Of a stretch of 64,000 nucleotides of DNA, positions 1 through 12,319 are shown piece by piece (position 1 is the stretch's first letter; each line of letters opens with the position of its first letter). The stretch comes from Austropuccinia psidii. Its lineage: Eukaryota > Basidiomycota > Pucciniomycetes > Pucciniales > Sphaerophragmiaceae. The notes under the pieces were generated by a model. The model saw only the letters and a program-made list of their open reading frames with translations. It was not told where the DNA came from and did not search any database. The position numbers and the translations under genes were made by a program. The DNA is taken from positions 24,878,605 through 24,942,604 of the forward strand of contig JALGQZ010000013.1 of NCBI GenBank assembly GCA_023105745.1, in the 5' to 3' direction.

Positions 1-1159
1 CATGATGGGTTTTTGGTGAACTAATTATGATGTGATATTCTTGTATTTTACTTGCATGCATGAGGTGATTTCATTTTGGCTGAGGATTTTTCTTGTGCAT
101 AGAATTCTTTTTCTGTCACATGATATGCTGTTGGTGGGTGCAGTATCACATGATGAAATTGTATTTCCTTTGCATATGTCACTTTTAGGCTTGGTAGAAG
201 TGGCTGTGTAATTAATGCAGGTTTACTGGCTGTGTTTCTTCTTTTGAGCTTTGAAATGAGGTCAGGTGATAATTTCTTTCACTGATGAATTAACTGTTTT
301 TTGAGATGATGTGATTTTTGAGTTTGACACATGCTGTGCATGGTCATTTGGTTGAGTTTTAATTAAAATTGTGTACTGAATGCAGCTTGTTAAAACTACC
401 TTTGGTTTGCATGAGGTGATGAGTGGTGTAAATAATTTTTATTCTGTTTTAAGGTTTAAAGTGGGGTTACTGTGCATATAAGATAAGGTACTCCTGTGGC
501 TGTGTTGTAAATTCATTGCAGGAATTCCATGGGGCTGGGCTTTGCATCATGTGACTTTGAATGCAAGCTGCCTGTGTAGCTAATGCATGTGTCATTTTAA
601 TGCTGCAGGAGTCCTGTGGCTATAGAGAGGTCTAAAGCTGGGTGGGGTGTGTAAGTTAAAGGGTGGTACCTTATTTGTTGTAACTAGTTTGCTATATGTA
701 ACTTGATTTTTTACATATGCAGAATGAAATTGAATAATTTATTTAAACACATACACTTCCCTTTGGTGCCTGTGCCATGGTTTTATGAGTTAAATCAAGC
801 TTCTTGCTGTAAAATTGACCTTTTGGTGTAGAATTTGAGTGTAAGTCTGCCTGTAGGCTGGATTTACTGCTGTTATGGGGTACTAGGAGCTTGAGCCTGG
901 TGAAAAAAATGGTATGGAATACCACAATGTAAGTAATCAAAATTAATATCCCTTAATATAATACATGTCATTTCCTAATTAGTACAAAAAGAAATCTTTT
1001 AGTATCAAATTTGCACATATCCAATTGATTTCTGACTCAACTCTAACAAGGGCCCAGCCCAGACAAGAGAGGTGGGTTGGACAAAGGTTTGAGCATAATT
1101 TGAAAAAAGCTAAAACTAAGTTTGATCCATTTGTCAAGGAAAGACACGAGCCCTCCAAA
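1..1159. other. No recognisable gene; probable retroelement leader/internal sequence (minus strand)
   Basis: I see no convincing gene here. Positions 1 to about 960 are strongly strand-asymmetric: the plus strand is rich in G and T (TG and GTG runs) and poor in C. Positions 1040-1159 are richer in G and C. Read on the minus strand, they resemble the stretch just downstream of the primer-binding region of element A (around 35390-35510). This suggests internal leader sequence of a minus-strand gypsy element whose LTR is 1160-3034 and whose coding part lies left of the window. That is inference from partial similarity. Confidence 0.3.
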
Positions 1160-3034
1160 TGGGGCGCAGGAAGGATTTTTCAAAAAAAGATCACTTCTGA
1201 ATACATCATTATTGCTTTAAAGAAAGGGAATTTCAGACAAATTAGGGCCATTATAACCATGAATCAATGAAATAAAACATGAAAATCTCATACAAATTTG
1301 ATAAGACAGCTGAATAATTTATACCAAGCAAATTTCTTAATATCAAGAGATTTTTATCTGGTTATGAACTCTCACACAGAGACATTTATGGCTATATTCC
1401 TTTTGCAAAATTCAACAGATCAGAAGCCTCAAATATTAGCTCCATAAATGTTACCCAATGATTTCAAAATTACAGAGTATAAAGCTGATAGTTTTATAAT
1501 CAATATTTTGATTGATTATCAGCAAGTTTGTTTTGAAATTAAAATAAATTACCTTTTAAATTTTTTCTCCTGATTGAAAAGCATCAAAAATGGCCATAAA
1601 TAATTACAATCAAATATCTTTTGTTTTTTGGGATTTTCAGAACCAAAATATCTGCAATAAGAACTTCCTTTCAAAAGAAATAAGCCTTTTTAATCTATTG
1701 AAACATAATTTAGTGCTCAGGAATCTTAGAAAGGCAAAAGATACCTTTTGAGCTTTGACTGCTCCATCTTGAAAAATTGGATACTATATTTTTTGAATTG
1801 ATGAAGAGAATTGTATTCAATTTTGATTATTTTTTGTCTTCTATGAATAATGGATGAACTCATAGCTTATGGAAAGGAATTTAACCCATATTTAGTACCA
1901 ACTTCCATTGTCAAGATATGGGAGAAATATTCGAATAAATTTGGCTTACAAATCTTGAAGAAAATTTGTATGTTGTAGTAATTCTTGAAAACTCTTACAA
2001 GAAGCACCTAGCTCAATAAATATCTCATAAATCCATTCTAAGGGAATCATAAGAATTTTGAGTAGTATCTTACCCAGGGCTCTATTATTCTACTTAGCTG
2101 TGTGAATCTGCAAACAAACCCTTTAGACTATATTCTTCATTTTCTGAAGGCCAACAGAGAATTTTATTCCAATTTTTCCACTTCAAAAGCACCATTGAAC
2201 AGTATCACCAATTTCAAAAAAATTTGGAAAGTAATTCTTGAGAGTATATTATCTCATATATGTCAAGCTTATGAAAGACATATTAAGCCACCATTGTTCG
2301 AAAACTATCTATTCAATGAGATTTTTTGAATGAATAAATTTTACCATGAGCTTTAGCCCATTCCAAAGATATTATTTGAAGAAATTTTCTTCAAATGAGA
2401 TTAATGAATAAAATCTTGATCAAATATAGATTCATTTTGGGTCAAGGTTCCAAAAAGAGTATATTTTTTGTGCACAAAAATGAGATAATTGTGTCTCAAC
2501 ATTATTGTTACTCTTTCAAAAGAAATTAATGTTTATAACTGATTAAATTTCTATATTTCTGAATTTAATTATTTGAGTTTAAGCTTGGTTTGTTTCAGAT
2601 TAGATAGCAATACCCATACACAATCACATCTCACTGGACCAAGAAATCTTTCAGAGAATGGATTATTCTTTAGTATATATAATAATAATCATTGATTGTA
2701 TACTATCTCAGGGATTATTACCTAATCAATGGTAAGGGAATGTGAATTAAAAAGTTAATTTGTGAAAGAAAATTGAATATTCATTGGAAAGAAGAATTCA
2801 CTTTGAAAAAAAAATATGAAAAAATTTCACATCTATATTTTTAAAGTTAATCTTCATTGATATAAGCACTTCTCTCAATTGATATAGAATAATATTGAAA
2901 ATGGAAAAATTTGATTCTATCTTTCTTATATTATGTGCAGTTTTTACAGAAATTCCTTCTCAATAAAATTATTATTTATATCAGTAACTGATGCAAATAA
3001 ATCTAAAATCTATCTGGTAGCTCTTATGTTCACA
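1160..3034 (-). repeat. Diverged LTR of the A/E-type gypsy lineage (element G, 5' LTR)
   Basis: On the minus strand this segment begins with TGTGAAC followed by an AGAG motif, like the TGTGAGCC...AGAGG start of the E1 and F LTRs. It ends in CCCCA, followed at once by TTTGGAGGGCTCGTGTC. That matches the layout at the end of the A and E LTRs, where CA is followed by TTTGGGGGCC. The length of about 1.88 kb fits the 1.76-1.92 kb of the other LTRs of the lineage. The body is too diverged to align well by eye, so the call rests on the two ends, the length and the flanking primer-binding-like block. No second LTR lies in the window. Confidence 0.4.
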
Positions 3035-4042
3035 AACGCATAGTAATATATTCCCCTGTTTTTATTGGGAAAAAAAATCATGATGTTTCTCATTTCTGTC
3101 TGGAAAATGGAATAAATTTAAAAAATGAGTATCTTTTTCCTTTCCACAACATTATTATTTGATAAGTGGTTTTTTATTTATAATCTTATTATTAAGTAAA
3201 TAAGATTTCAGAATATACTCTATCGGGTAATTTGTTTTGAAACTGTTGAGTATGTTAAACATTTAAGGATATTGTAAAGGATTATTTATCAATTATTGGA
3301 GATTCCAGTCTACTTCCATTATGGTAAGAAGGTGTGAAATTGCATAAATAACAATTTCAAAAAAAACTGAATCTGTATCTTATCTCAGGTCTCAAAGAAG
3401 GAAATTGGAATTTTGGGAATATGGGAATATGAATGTATAACCCATGAGAGTCCATTCAGGAAAAACTTATTTCCAAGATTTTTCTCACAAATAGTTTCAC
3501 ATAAAGTTTTCCAATTCCTAAAAATATGAGTTATATATTTAACTTTGTATTCAGTCTATTTTTATGTAGATAACTTGAGACTTGAATAAGAAGTAATTAT
3601 GAAACACACACTCTTTTATTGTGAGTGAGAATACCTGGTGCTTTGGAATTATCTTGAGAAAACTTTTTTATTTGAATTTTTGAGATTGGAAAGCTTAAAA
3701 TCTGATAAGATAACTTGAAGAAAAAAATACATCACAGGTAAGATGTGATTAGAAATGGAAAAATAGCATACCTAAGCTTTGATAAATATAAAATGAGGTT
3801 CTTCAAGGTTATTATCCTAATATTTATTTGGAATTTTCAAGAGTGTGAATCAAAGAATTTTTTTGAATAACATGATTCTTAGGCTTTCCAGGAGTTACAT
3901 ATTTCAATTTATTTTAAACTAAGTATTTACCAATCTTGAAAATCTTTCTTGGAGAAGGACCAAAGAAAAATAGAAAGTTAGAGACAAGTATGAAGCTAGT
4001 TGAAAGCCTGGTTGGACCTGCTACCCCTGCCGGTGGGGATAG
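3035..4042. other. AT-rich intergenic DNA, no gene seen
   Basis: No coding region, RNA gene or clear repeat is recognisable. The right edge (about 3940-4042) is less AT-rich and holds an imperfect GC hairpin, CTACCCC/GGGGATAG around TGCCGGT, exactly where homology to element F stops. It therefore marks the junction at which F was truncated. Confidence 0.4.
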
Positions 4043-6475
4043 CTTTTTTTCATGGAGATTGGCTACCATATTAAGGTCTCAATGTCCTCTCTTGTTCTTC
4101 GCTCAGATAGGTTTCTTTAGAAGGGACTGTCATGGCATTCTTTCAATGAAAGATTGATCAAGGATCTGTCTACAACCGTCATTACACATGTGTGTTTGGT
4201 TCTATGGTAAATTATGACATCAAGTAAATGAAATCTTCCTTAATAATATGACTTCTGCCATATTTAATCCAAGGCATGTATCAAGGAGCTATCTTTAAAG
4301 TCTTTAGTACATAATTGGCATAGGATCTACAGTTTCTATTCTGAGTATAGCTGTTCCTTACCTCCTTCAAGAGTTTATTTTTCAGGTCTGTAACACTGAT
4401 TCATTCTATTGGGATTTGTGAGGAAGCTTCTTCTGGTACATAAGCAGTATTTTAAATGTCATTTGGAAATGGCCATCTTCTTAGTCCAACTGCATTTTTG
4501 TGAATATTTCCATCTTTTTGTACAATGATCATATTACCCCTGTATTCCTATATGGCTATTGGCCATCTAACCATATATCTGTTGGGTGTTTTCATGTTTA
4601 GAAGTGAGTTAACAGTGTCACAATCTGTTATAACTTGAAAACACACCTTCAAGAAATTAATTAAGTTTTTCTAAGGCGTAAATAAGACATTAACGTTCTA
4701 TTTTACTTGCTACATATCTGGCTTCAGTATGTTTGATTTTCCTAGATATGAAACATATGGACCCTTCCACAGGTTTGTCATTACTCATCTGGACTAGATA
4801 AAGCAAAGCTCCTTTCCCATCTCCTAATGTATTAATTTAAAGCCTAAAGGGAAGCTTAAAATCTAGAATAAGTAAATGTGAAGCAGTGGTTAAGGCTTTT
4901 CTCATTGACTCAAAGTCTTTGACTCCGTCAACAGTCACTTCAAATACTGTTTCTTTGTCACACAATTTATAAAGAGGTCTTTCTATGGATGCAAAGTATT
5001 TAATTTTCTTCCTGTAATATCCTGTAAATCCCAAAAATGACTGGATTTCTTTTTTATTCTGAGTCATAGGCTTCAGTAGGACTGCTGCAACATTTTTTTG
5101 TAAATTAAAAGGGATAGACGAGACACTACATGTCCTGAGGCTTTGAGCTCTTTAAAGCCAAAATTACATTTCTCCAAAGAAGTTTTCATGTTTACAGATG
5201 AGATTTTCCCAAAAACTCTGGAAAATCTGTACATATGCTCCTTCCAAGTGTTGGAACAGAAAATAATGTCATCAATGTAAATTATTAACCATTTTTCTGG
5301 AATTTATTCAAGGAAAACTTCATTCATCATCCTTTTAAAATGTGTATATGCATTTTTGATACCAAAAGTCATCCTTAAGTATTCCTACACTCCACAATAA
5401 AAGACAATTGTCAAATATTTTCTTGCTCTTGGTGTTACTAAATTTTGATAGAATACTTTGAGGTAATCCATGGTGCTTATGTACACTTCTTGAGATATTT
5501 CAGTGAGGGCAATTTGGATCTTTGGTATGGATACCTGTCTGGGACAGTGTAAGTGTTTAGATCTCTAAAGTCCCTAACCATTCTAGAATAATTATTATGT
5601 CATGCCACCATTACTGGTGTAGGTATCTCTATTTCTTCATTTTGGCCAACCTTTCTTATTACAACAAGGTCCAGAAGTTCTTTTATGTCAAGCTCAAGGG
5701 CTTCTCTTGATTTTGGGCTTTCTGGGTATGCAGGTCTCCTCAAAAGGGGTGGATATGGTCTTTCAATGTTCAAAATAATGTCAAGTTCATGACCAAGAAA
5801 TGCCTCAATGGTTTTTATATGTTGAAAAGGCTTCTTGGCGGTCATATAGTAGGAGAGAGAGTTCCTTTTCTGGTATATGAGTAAGATGAAGACTTACTTC
5901 ATCTTCATTCATCTGTTCTGTCTTGAATTTTTCCAATTCTAAGCTGACTGGTGATACCTTATTTACTGTAATTTGTCTTTTAAAAGGTAAAAAGGCAAAT
6001 TTTTTACACTAGTTGTCCCCAATAGTAAGCTCCATGTCTTCATTGTTAATTAAATCTATGCCAAATATGATTAAATAATCATTTCCCAATATGAAATGGG
6101 TACTACAGTAGCTGTGCATAACAACAAATTCAATGGAAATCCTTAAATTTCCATTTATATGTGGAGATATGGCAGTGGTCTCAAATATTCCCATTTCATT
6201 CATTGGATTATTAGGACTGTTGAATTTTATGCCATTGATTGACAATAATTGATCTCCAAAGTTTGGTACACATATCTTGAGAAAGAATTTTCCAACACAA
6301 GAGCAAAAGGCTCCTGGGTCAAGTAAAATCTTAGTGGGTTTTCCATCAATTACTCCTCCTGTTATACAGGAATTACCAGCTTTATAACCTTTCCCCCTGT
6401 TTGGTTTGGTTTTAATGAGTTGTGCATCTTTGATTTTTGAAAAATAAAGTTGACTGTTACTCAATTATGGCAAGT
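4043..6475 (-). pseudogene. Degenerate gypsy pol of element F (protease, RT, RNase H, partial integrase)
   Basis: In minus-strand order: a retropepsin-like segment (6464-6009) with LLDPGAFCSCVG at the active site and ILGNDYL near its end; an RT N-terminal part (about 5845-5600; ERPYPPLLRR...ELLDLVVIRKVGQNEE); a frameshifted RT core (5600-5070); the thumb/connection region (5067-4837; QSFLGFTGYYRK); RNase H (down to about 4280); and the N-terminal zinc-binding part of integrase to 4043. E1 gives a colinear guide at 12320-14730. The canonical D-T-G of the protease reads D-P-G, the same as in E1. The copy cannot be functional: it is broken by frameshifts and stops and lacks the integrase catalytic core. 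Confidence 0.85.
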
Positions 6476-7864
6476 GGGGATAATATTACATGATGTCAAA
6501 TATGACATTTATAGTTTATATATATTTTAAAGATTCAGATAATATTGATAATTTACCATCTGAGTTTTCTTCATTTTCATCATCTTTTTCAACATCAAGT
6601 TCCTTCTCAATTTCAATTTCATTGATTTTCCCTTTTCTGGGACATTTATTAGCTAGATGTGTGGTACTTTGGCAAATATGGCACATTATGATTTCATCTA
6701 CAGATTTTTATTTAATATTATTGGAATTTTCTTTGGGACCTTTGTCCACAGAATCTTTCCCAGGTGTACTGAAGCTTGTTTTAAGATTCACCCTACTAGA
6801 GCCAATTCTGGTTCTGGTGGTTACCTGTTTCAATATATTTATAATATTCTCTTCTGTAGATTCTTCAATATTCCTTCTTGTGACAGCATTCTCTAAGTCA
6901 CCTCCATATTGTCTCAGCATTTCTTTGTGAATCATAAATTTTGACATCTCAGGGTATAATTCTGTTAATCTGTCTTTCTGTTGGAAAAACAATGGTAAAT
7001 ATTTGTCCTTTTCAGCATTAAATTTATCAGCTTCAAAGGCTGTTTCCACCTTAAATCTCCATGAATCACTTTCCTATTTATGAATGATTTGGGATTCTCC
7101 ACCAAGTCCAACTTTGGTGTCCATGTGCTTGTCTTAGCTTGATATACCCTCTATGAGCTGATTTGGTAAACAAGGTCTTAAATCTTGCTGTTACCAATCT
7201 GTATGGTAAGCCAAAGTCTTCTTTCATCATGTAAATACCTCTGATAAATTCAATATGGTTATATTCTCTTTCACCACTGAAGTGAGGCCATTCTTTAGGT
7301 TTTGGTACTTCTTTCAAAAGTGCTTGACCCATTGATGGTTCCAAGTTATGAAAAGAAGTGTAAAATTCATTCTTTAATTTTCAATTTTCTACATCCAAAA
7401 CTTGTGGGTTGGAATTCATTGTATCCTTGTTTTGAATAGGAGGGTAGATATTCCTGGTAAGGTGTGCAGTAATTGTTCAATTTCATTAATCTTACCTATG
7501 CTACACCTTTGGGAATTTCTGGCTTCCTTTTTGAAACCTTGTATTGAATTGATTAACTCAATTTTGAACATGTCTTCTTTAATTGTCATTTCTTGCAATA
7601 ATTCAGTTAGTCTAGTATTATCATAAATTACTTGATTCAATTTCATTATTAATTTTGATGATTTCTCTTGTGAAGTGTCAAAACACTTCTTCAAGGCAAT
7701 GGTATATGTCTTTACTTCAGTGAATGAATTTGAAATATCATCAAGGAATTTCTTATTATGTTCTTTGATAATACTTATGGTTTGTTTTATTCTTGTTTCA
7801 ATTATGTCATCAATATTGAATTCAGAATATTTATCTGTTAATTATTTTTGAATGGCAGAGTGTA
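6476..7864 (-). pseudogene. Degenerate gag, C-terminal part, of element F (capsid and CCHC zinc knuckle)
   Basis: The capsid-like region at 7344-6708 has a WPHFSGERE...YIKLRQAHGHQSW segment that also occurs in E1 (11520-11710) and in A (37600-37790). It is followed by a nucleocapsid zinc knuckle, CHICQSTTHLANKC (C-x2-C-x4-H-x4-C), at 6684-6643. The helical segment at 7694-7416 (KKCFDTSQEKSSKL...) precedes the capsid. The reading frame is broken several times. The N-terminal part continues at 17741-19063 on the other side of the E1 insertion. Confidence 0.8.
6643..6684 (-). other. CCHC zinc knuckle of F gag
   Basis: Fourteen codons read C-H-I-C, four residues, H, four residues, C, which is the retroviral-type nucleocapsid knuckle used to bind genomic RNA. 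The same motif is present in E1 at about 12121-12162 and in A at about 38178-38219, so it belongs to the family ancestor. Confidence 0.85.
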
Positions 7865-9622
7865 TGTGAGCTTTAGAGGTATTTTTATCTACCCAAAAGA
7901 CCACAAAGAAGGAAAAATTATTTGACTATAAATAAAATAAATTTATTCATATTACAAAAAACAAGAATTCAAATATAAATATAGAATCTATGTATAAAAT
8001 TACAATTTTAATTATAACTTAAAAATAAAACTACTTTGAAATTTAAAATTGTGAAAATACCTTTTTACTTGAAAAGATTAAGTAAAATTGAATTTTCAAC
8101 AAAAATATGAAAATTGAAATATTTTTGGAAAAAATTTAAATAAAAATTATTATAACTTTTTATTCAAAAAATAAAAATATGAAAAAACTTTCACCATTTG
8201 ATTCCTCATAAAAAATAAGGTTGGGTCACCTCTGGGTAAAATTTCTGTGACTCAACCCTAAACAAGCTTGAAATTAAGTATTTAGTATCTTTTTTATGAA
8301 AATTGAAAATCCTCCAAATTCTAATTTAATTTGTACCACATGTGGTGTTAACAGTCAATTTTGTGTTAAAATTGAGGTGTGGTTTATAGTTTAGAAGCTG
8401 TGACGAATTGAATTGTCAAAATGTGCACATGTATTACATAAGTGCACTTTTTTTACATATGAGGTATCAATTATTACAGTTTTTTACTGTAAAAACTCAA
8501 TTGGATTACATATGTGAATTACAATTATAATACATGATGAGGAATTAATGAAAAAATAAAGTGGAAAGATTGATTCTGTGGGTGAACAGGAATCTTGGCT
8601 CCAAGGGTGCCAAACTCCCCCAAATTCCTTGCTTGAAGGGGTGGGTTGCCAAAATTCACGCAAAAGTACATCACTTTTGGCCTTTGATAGAGTCACAGGG
8701 TCTGTGTCTCAATTGATGATGAGGTTTTGATACCAACCAGGGAAGTTTTAATTGTTTCCAAGAGGGTAAAAATACCCTCAAGTTAAAAACCTCTTAGTAA
8801 AAGTGGTTTTAACTGGTTTTTACATTTTGTAAACACATTCTTATATGTTTTGAAGCCTTCAAACCAGGTATTACTATAGCAATGGCTGATTTAAGGGTCT
8901 AAAATGGCTGAAAATAGCTAAAAATGGCCAAAACCAGCCCTGTTTTGGTCTAAACTGGGGTTCAATTATGCCATAATTGGCTTTTCTGTTTTCAGAGTGT
9001 TTTTCACGAATTAAAAGAGCAAATTTTACCTTTGGAGTAAGAAAATTAGTGGCTATAAAAGAATGTTTTCTTTACCCCACTTTTCTCTTGATGTTAGAAT
9101 ATTTTCCTTTTATAATTAGTTTGAAAACTGTTAAGCTAATCAATAAAATATTTCAATTACCTCTTTTGTATCATTTTAAGCCTTCTAACCATGTGAATGA
9201 ATTATTATAATCATTTTTACCCTTGAACCACCCCATAAGTGAGTTAAAGCATCTTTCATCACTGTTAAATTTGTCACTTTATGTTTTCTTTTTAATATTA
9301 ATTTTGAAAACTTTGTTCTTATATTAATTGCCTGAAGCTCTTTTCTCAATTAATTTCAATTTAAATTGCTCTTGAAGAAATTTCTTTTGTATCCTTAAAT
9401 ATCTCTTGTAGAGTATTTTTGGATGAATTTTTATTGTTGGTTAAACAATCAATCTTTATAATATTATTTTTCTCTACTTATAAAGTTTAAAGCAATAAAT
9501 TTGGCATGTTTTCTTATGAAAATTTTAAGTTTTACTATTTTCATTTGAATTGTACGTTATACAAATTTTGAGGACAGGAAAGGTACTTGACTTTTTATCA
9601 AAGTATCATATCAAACCTTCCA
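7865..9622 (+). repeat. 5' LTR of E1
   Basis: It starts TGTGAGCTTTAGAGG and ends CCTTCCA, just before the TTTGGGGGCC primer-binding block. It matches the 3' LTR (15949-17740) and the F LTR (19064-20850, opposite strand) over the whole length. Shared blocks include the first 90 bp (AGGTATTTTTAT.TACCCAAAAGACCACAAA pattern), a CACATGTGGTGTTAAC block and a GTCTGTGTCTCAATTGATGAT block. Confidence 0.88.
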
Positions 9623-9650
9623 TTTGGGGGCCCAGCTGTAATATTTTACC
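9623..9650 (+). other. Candidate primer-binding region of E1
   Basis: TTTGGGGGCCCAGCTGTAAT directly follows the LTR end. F has the same block on the minus strand (about 19063-19036), and A has TTTGGGGGCCTGTCCGTGAT at 35386. The TGG start fits priming by the CCA end of a tRNA, but I could not identify the tRNA. I found no matching complementary segment inside the LTR of this lineage, unlike the B/D elements. Confidence 0.5.
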
Positions 9651-9834
9651 TGTGAAATATGTTTTTTTACCTTTTAAATCTTTTTTTCTTATATTGAAAA
9701 ATTCAAAAATGCATAAAAAATACTTATAATTCAAAAAACTCATAAAAAATAAAACTTTTCATATCATAAGTGAGGATTTATTTTTTCATTTCTCTTTTTA
9801 AAAACCTTTTTTTAGTTAATCAACTTAGTTGCTG

Positions 9835-12190
9835 ACAATGTGGTAAGACAAGAAAATATTGAAACTGAATCAACAGTAACTAGCATTATCCCTACAAGTA
9901 CTGTTAATTCTGAGAATAACTGTTATCATAACTCAGGATAATCAACCAGATTCAATGTCTTCAGAATTAATTAATTTGGAAATTACTAATACCCTTCAAA
10001 AAGCCAATAATCTGGTCAATAGTAAGTTTTTTGATGTAGAATTACTATTTTAAGCTTTTTTAATCATAACTATGCCCACAATCAGATCAAGAGAAAGCCA
10101 TAACCCCTCAACAAGCTCTCAAAAAAGTTTTTAGACATGATTATGGCAGAAGCCAATCAGTTACAGAAAAAAGGTCAGTAAATGAAGCCCAAGCTGGCAA
10201 ATTATGCCATTCTGAAGCTGATAACACTGTTCTACCTTCAAACAGAGCTGAAACTGCCACAAGAAGCCTCCTTGGACATATAAAAAGCCAGCCATAAGGC
10301 TTACAGCAATGCCTTACAGCACAAAGAGTACCAGATCCTTGCATATCTGTGGAAAAACTGCATGAATTCTTACCTGACTGTCAGAAAATTTCTAGGAGAT
10401 CCCAACACTTGCAAGTTACTCAGTGGATGGTATCTATTTATGGAAAAGAAAAACATGATGCTTTTGACAACAGAATAGAGGACAAACAAACCTCCACCAC
10501 TCAAGCAAGTGCCAAAAACAGCCCCAATAGCCATCAGCAGCAATTCCAACATAAAAAGCCACCACAGACTCAGAACAAGGGCAAAGGCAAGGCACCAGCC
10601 ACAAAACCATACAGCCAGGGATACAGAATCCCAAAGATTCAGCAGGATGCCATGGAAAATGTATTTCAGATGGCCAGAACTATTATGGAATGACAGAAAA
10701 AGGAGGAAGCCATATTAAAATATCAGAAATTATTTCTGACATTCTGAATGGCATTCCAAATTTTTACATAGCTATAAATGATATAAAAAGTGATATTTCT
10801 GATAATAATTCATCAATTTGTAACACTCTTAATACAAAAAATCTAATTTTGAGCCAAATAAATGAAACAGTCATGTGTTTTGAGAAAGGTTTAAGAAAAA
10901 TTGAAATTTCCAATAATGACAATTCATTTTGTAATAAAATAAATGAACAATCTGCCAATATAAAATATTTGACAGATAAATATTCTAAATTCAATGTTGA
11001 TGACATAATTGAAACAAGAATAAAACAGGCCATAAATATTATCAAATAAGATAATAAGAAATTTGTTGATGATATTTCAATTTCATTTACTGAAGTAAAG
11101 AAATATACAATTGCCTTGAAAAAGTGTTTTGACACCTCACAAGAGGAAGTATCAAAATTAACAATGAAATTGAATCAAGTCATTTCTGATAACATTAGAA
11201 GAACTGAATGATAACAAGAAATGAAAATTAGAAACACATGTATAAAATTGAGCTAACAAATTTAATACAGGGCTGATAACATGAATTCATAAATTCCCAA
11301 AGCTGTAGCACAAGTAAAATGAATTAAATTGAACAATTACTGCACACCTTACCAAGAATGTCTACACCTTTTAATCAAAATGAGGGTAAAAGAAATTCCA
11401 ATCCACAAGTATTGGATTTTGAAAATTCAAATTCAAAAAATGAATGTTTTACTTCTTTCCAAAAGTTGGGACCATCAATGGGCCAAGAACTGTTGAAATA
11501 AGTACCAAAACTTAAAGAATGGCCTCACTTCAGTGGTGAAGGGGAATCTGACCATATGTAATTCATCAGAGGTATTGACATGATCAAAAAAGACTTTGAA
11601 TTACCAAAAAGATTGGTAACAGAAAAATTCAACACCTTTTTTACCAAATCATCTCATGGATACTATATCAAACTAAGACAAGCACATGGACACCAAAGTT
11701 GGACTTAGTGGAAAACACAAATTATTAATAAATGGGCCAATGATGCTTGGATATTTAAGGTGGAAACATCCTTAGAATCTTCCAAATTTAATTCTGACAA
11801 AGACAAAGCTTTAACATGATTTTGCCAACAGAAAGACAAATTAACAGAATTATATCCTTACATTTCAGAATCTATAATTCACAGAAAAATTCTGAGACAA
11901 TGTGCAGGTGACTTAGTGCATGCTGTCAAAAGCAGGACAACTGAAAAATCTTCAGCAGAACATATTATAAATATATTAGAAGTAGCCACCAGAACCAGAA
12001 TTGATTCTAATAGGGTGAATCTCAAAACAAGGTTTAATACATCTTGGAAAGATTCTGTGGACAAAAATCCCAAAAAAAATCTAATAATATGAAACATAAG
12101 TCTGTATATGTAATAAGAATGTGCCATATTTGCAAAAGAACCACACATTTAGCTAATAAATGTCCCAGAAAAGGGAAAATCAATTAAATT
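9835..12190 (+). pseudogene. Degenerate gag of E1 with a conserved intron and CCHC knuckle
   Basis: The colinear gag begins near DNVVRQE (9836) and is interrupted by an intron-like segment (10022-10085). It then has a region with a basic, K-rich stretch ending in PYSQGYRIP (about 10600-10630). A low-complexity helical region follows (10690-11160), then the capsid-like part (11460-11710) with the YYIKLRQAHGHQSW motif, and a zinc knuckle CHICKRTTHLANKC (about 12121-12162). Multiple stops and frameshifts are visible. F gag (minus strand) and A gag (36240-38300) show the same order. The function of the N-terminal PYxQGYRIP block is unknown to me. Confidence 0.75.
10022..10085 (+). other. Conserved 64-nt intron in E1 gag
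   Basis: GTAAGTTTTTTGATGTA at the 5' end and CACAATCAG at the 3' end frame 64 nt of T-rich sequence. F has the counterpart at 18589-18652 on the minus strand, also exactly 64 nt, with the same donor and an AACCAG acceptor. Removing the segment joins phase-1 codons into A|AT-CA(A/G)-GAG in both copies. That gives matching protein on both sides (N-Q-E then A-I-x-P-Q). This is good comparative evidence for a spliceosomal intron inside a retrotransposon gag. Confidence 0.6.
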
Positions 12191-12319
12191 GACATTGAGA
12201 AGTAACCCAATGTTGAAAAATATGATGTAAATGAAGAGAACTCGGATGATAAATCATCAATATTCTCTAAATCTCAAAAGATATAGAAAGTATAAATATC
12301 ACATTTTAAATCATGGAAT

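Noticed and set aside
1025..1270. 81-codon open frame on the plus strand
   Set aside because: It overlaps the primer-binding-like block and LTR end of a minus-strand element and has no recognisable protein features.
4021..4050. GC-rich hairpin followed by a T-run, looking like an intrinsic or Pol III terminator
   Set aside because: The T-run lines up with AAAAGG in E1 pol (about 14720), so it is part of element F. Hairpin and T-run meet only because F was truncated there.
6490..6930. 146-codon plus-strand open frame rich in Ser, Phe and Leu
   Set aside because: It is antisense to F gag, whose zinc knuckle and capsid motifs are clear on the minus strand.
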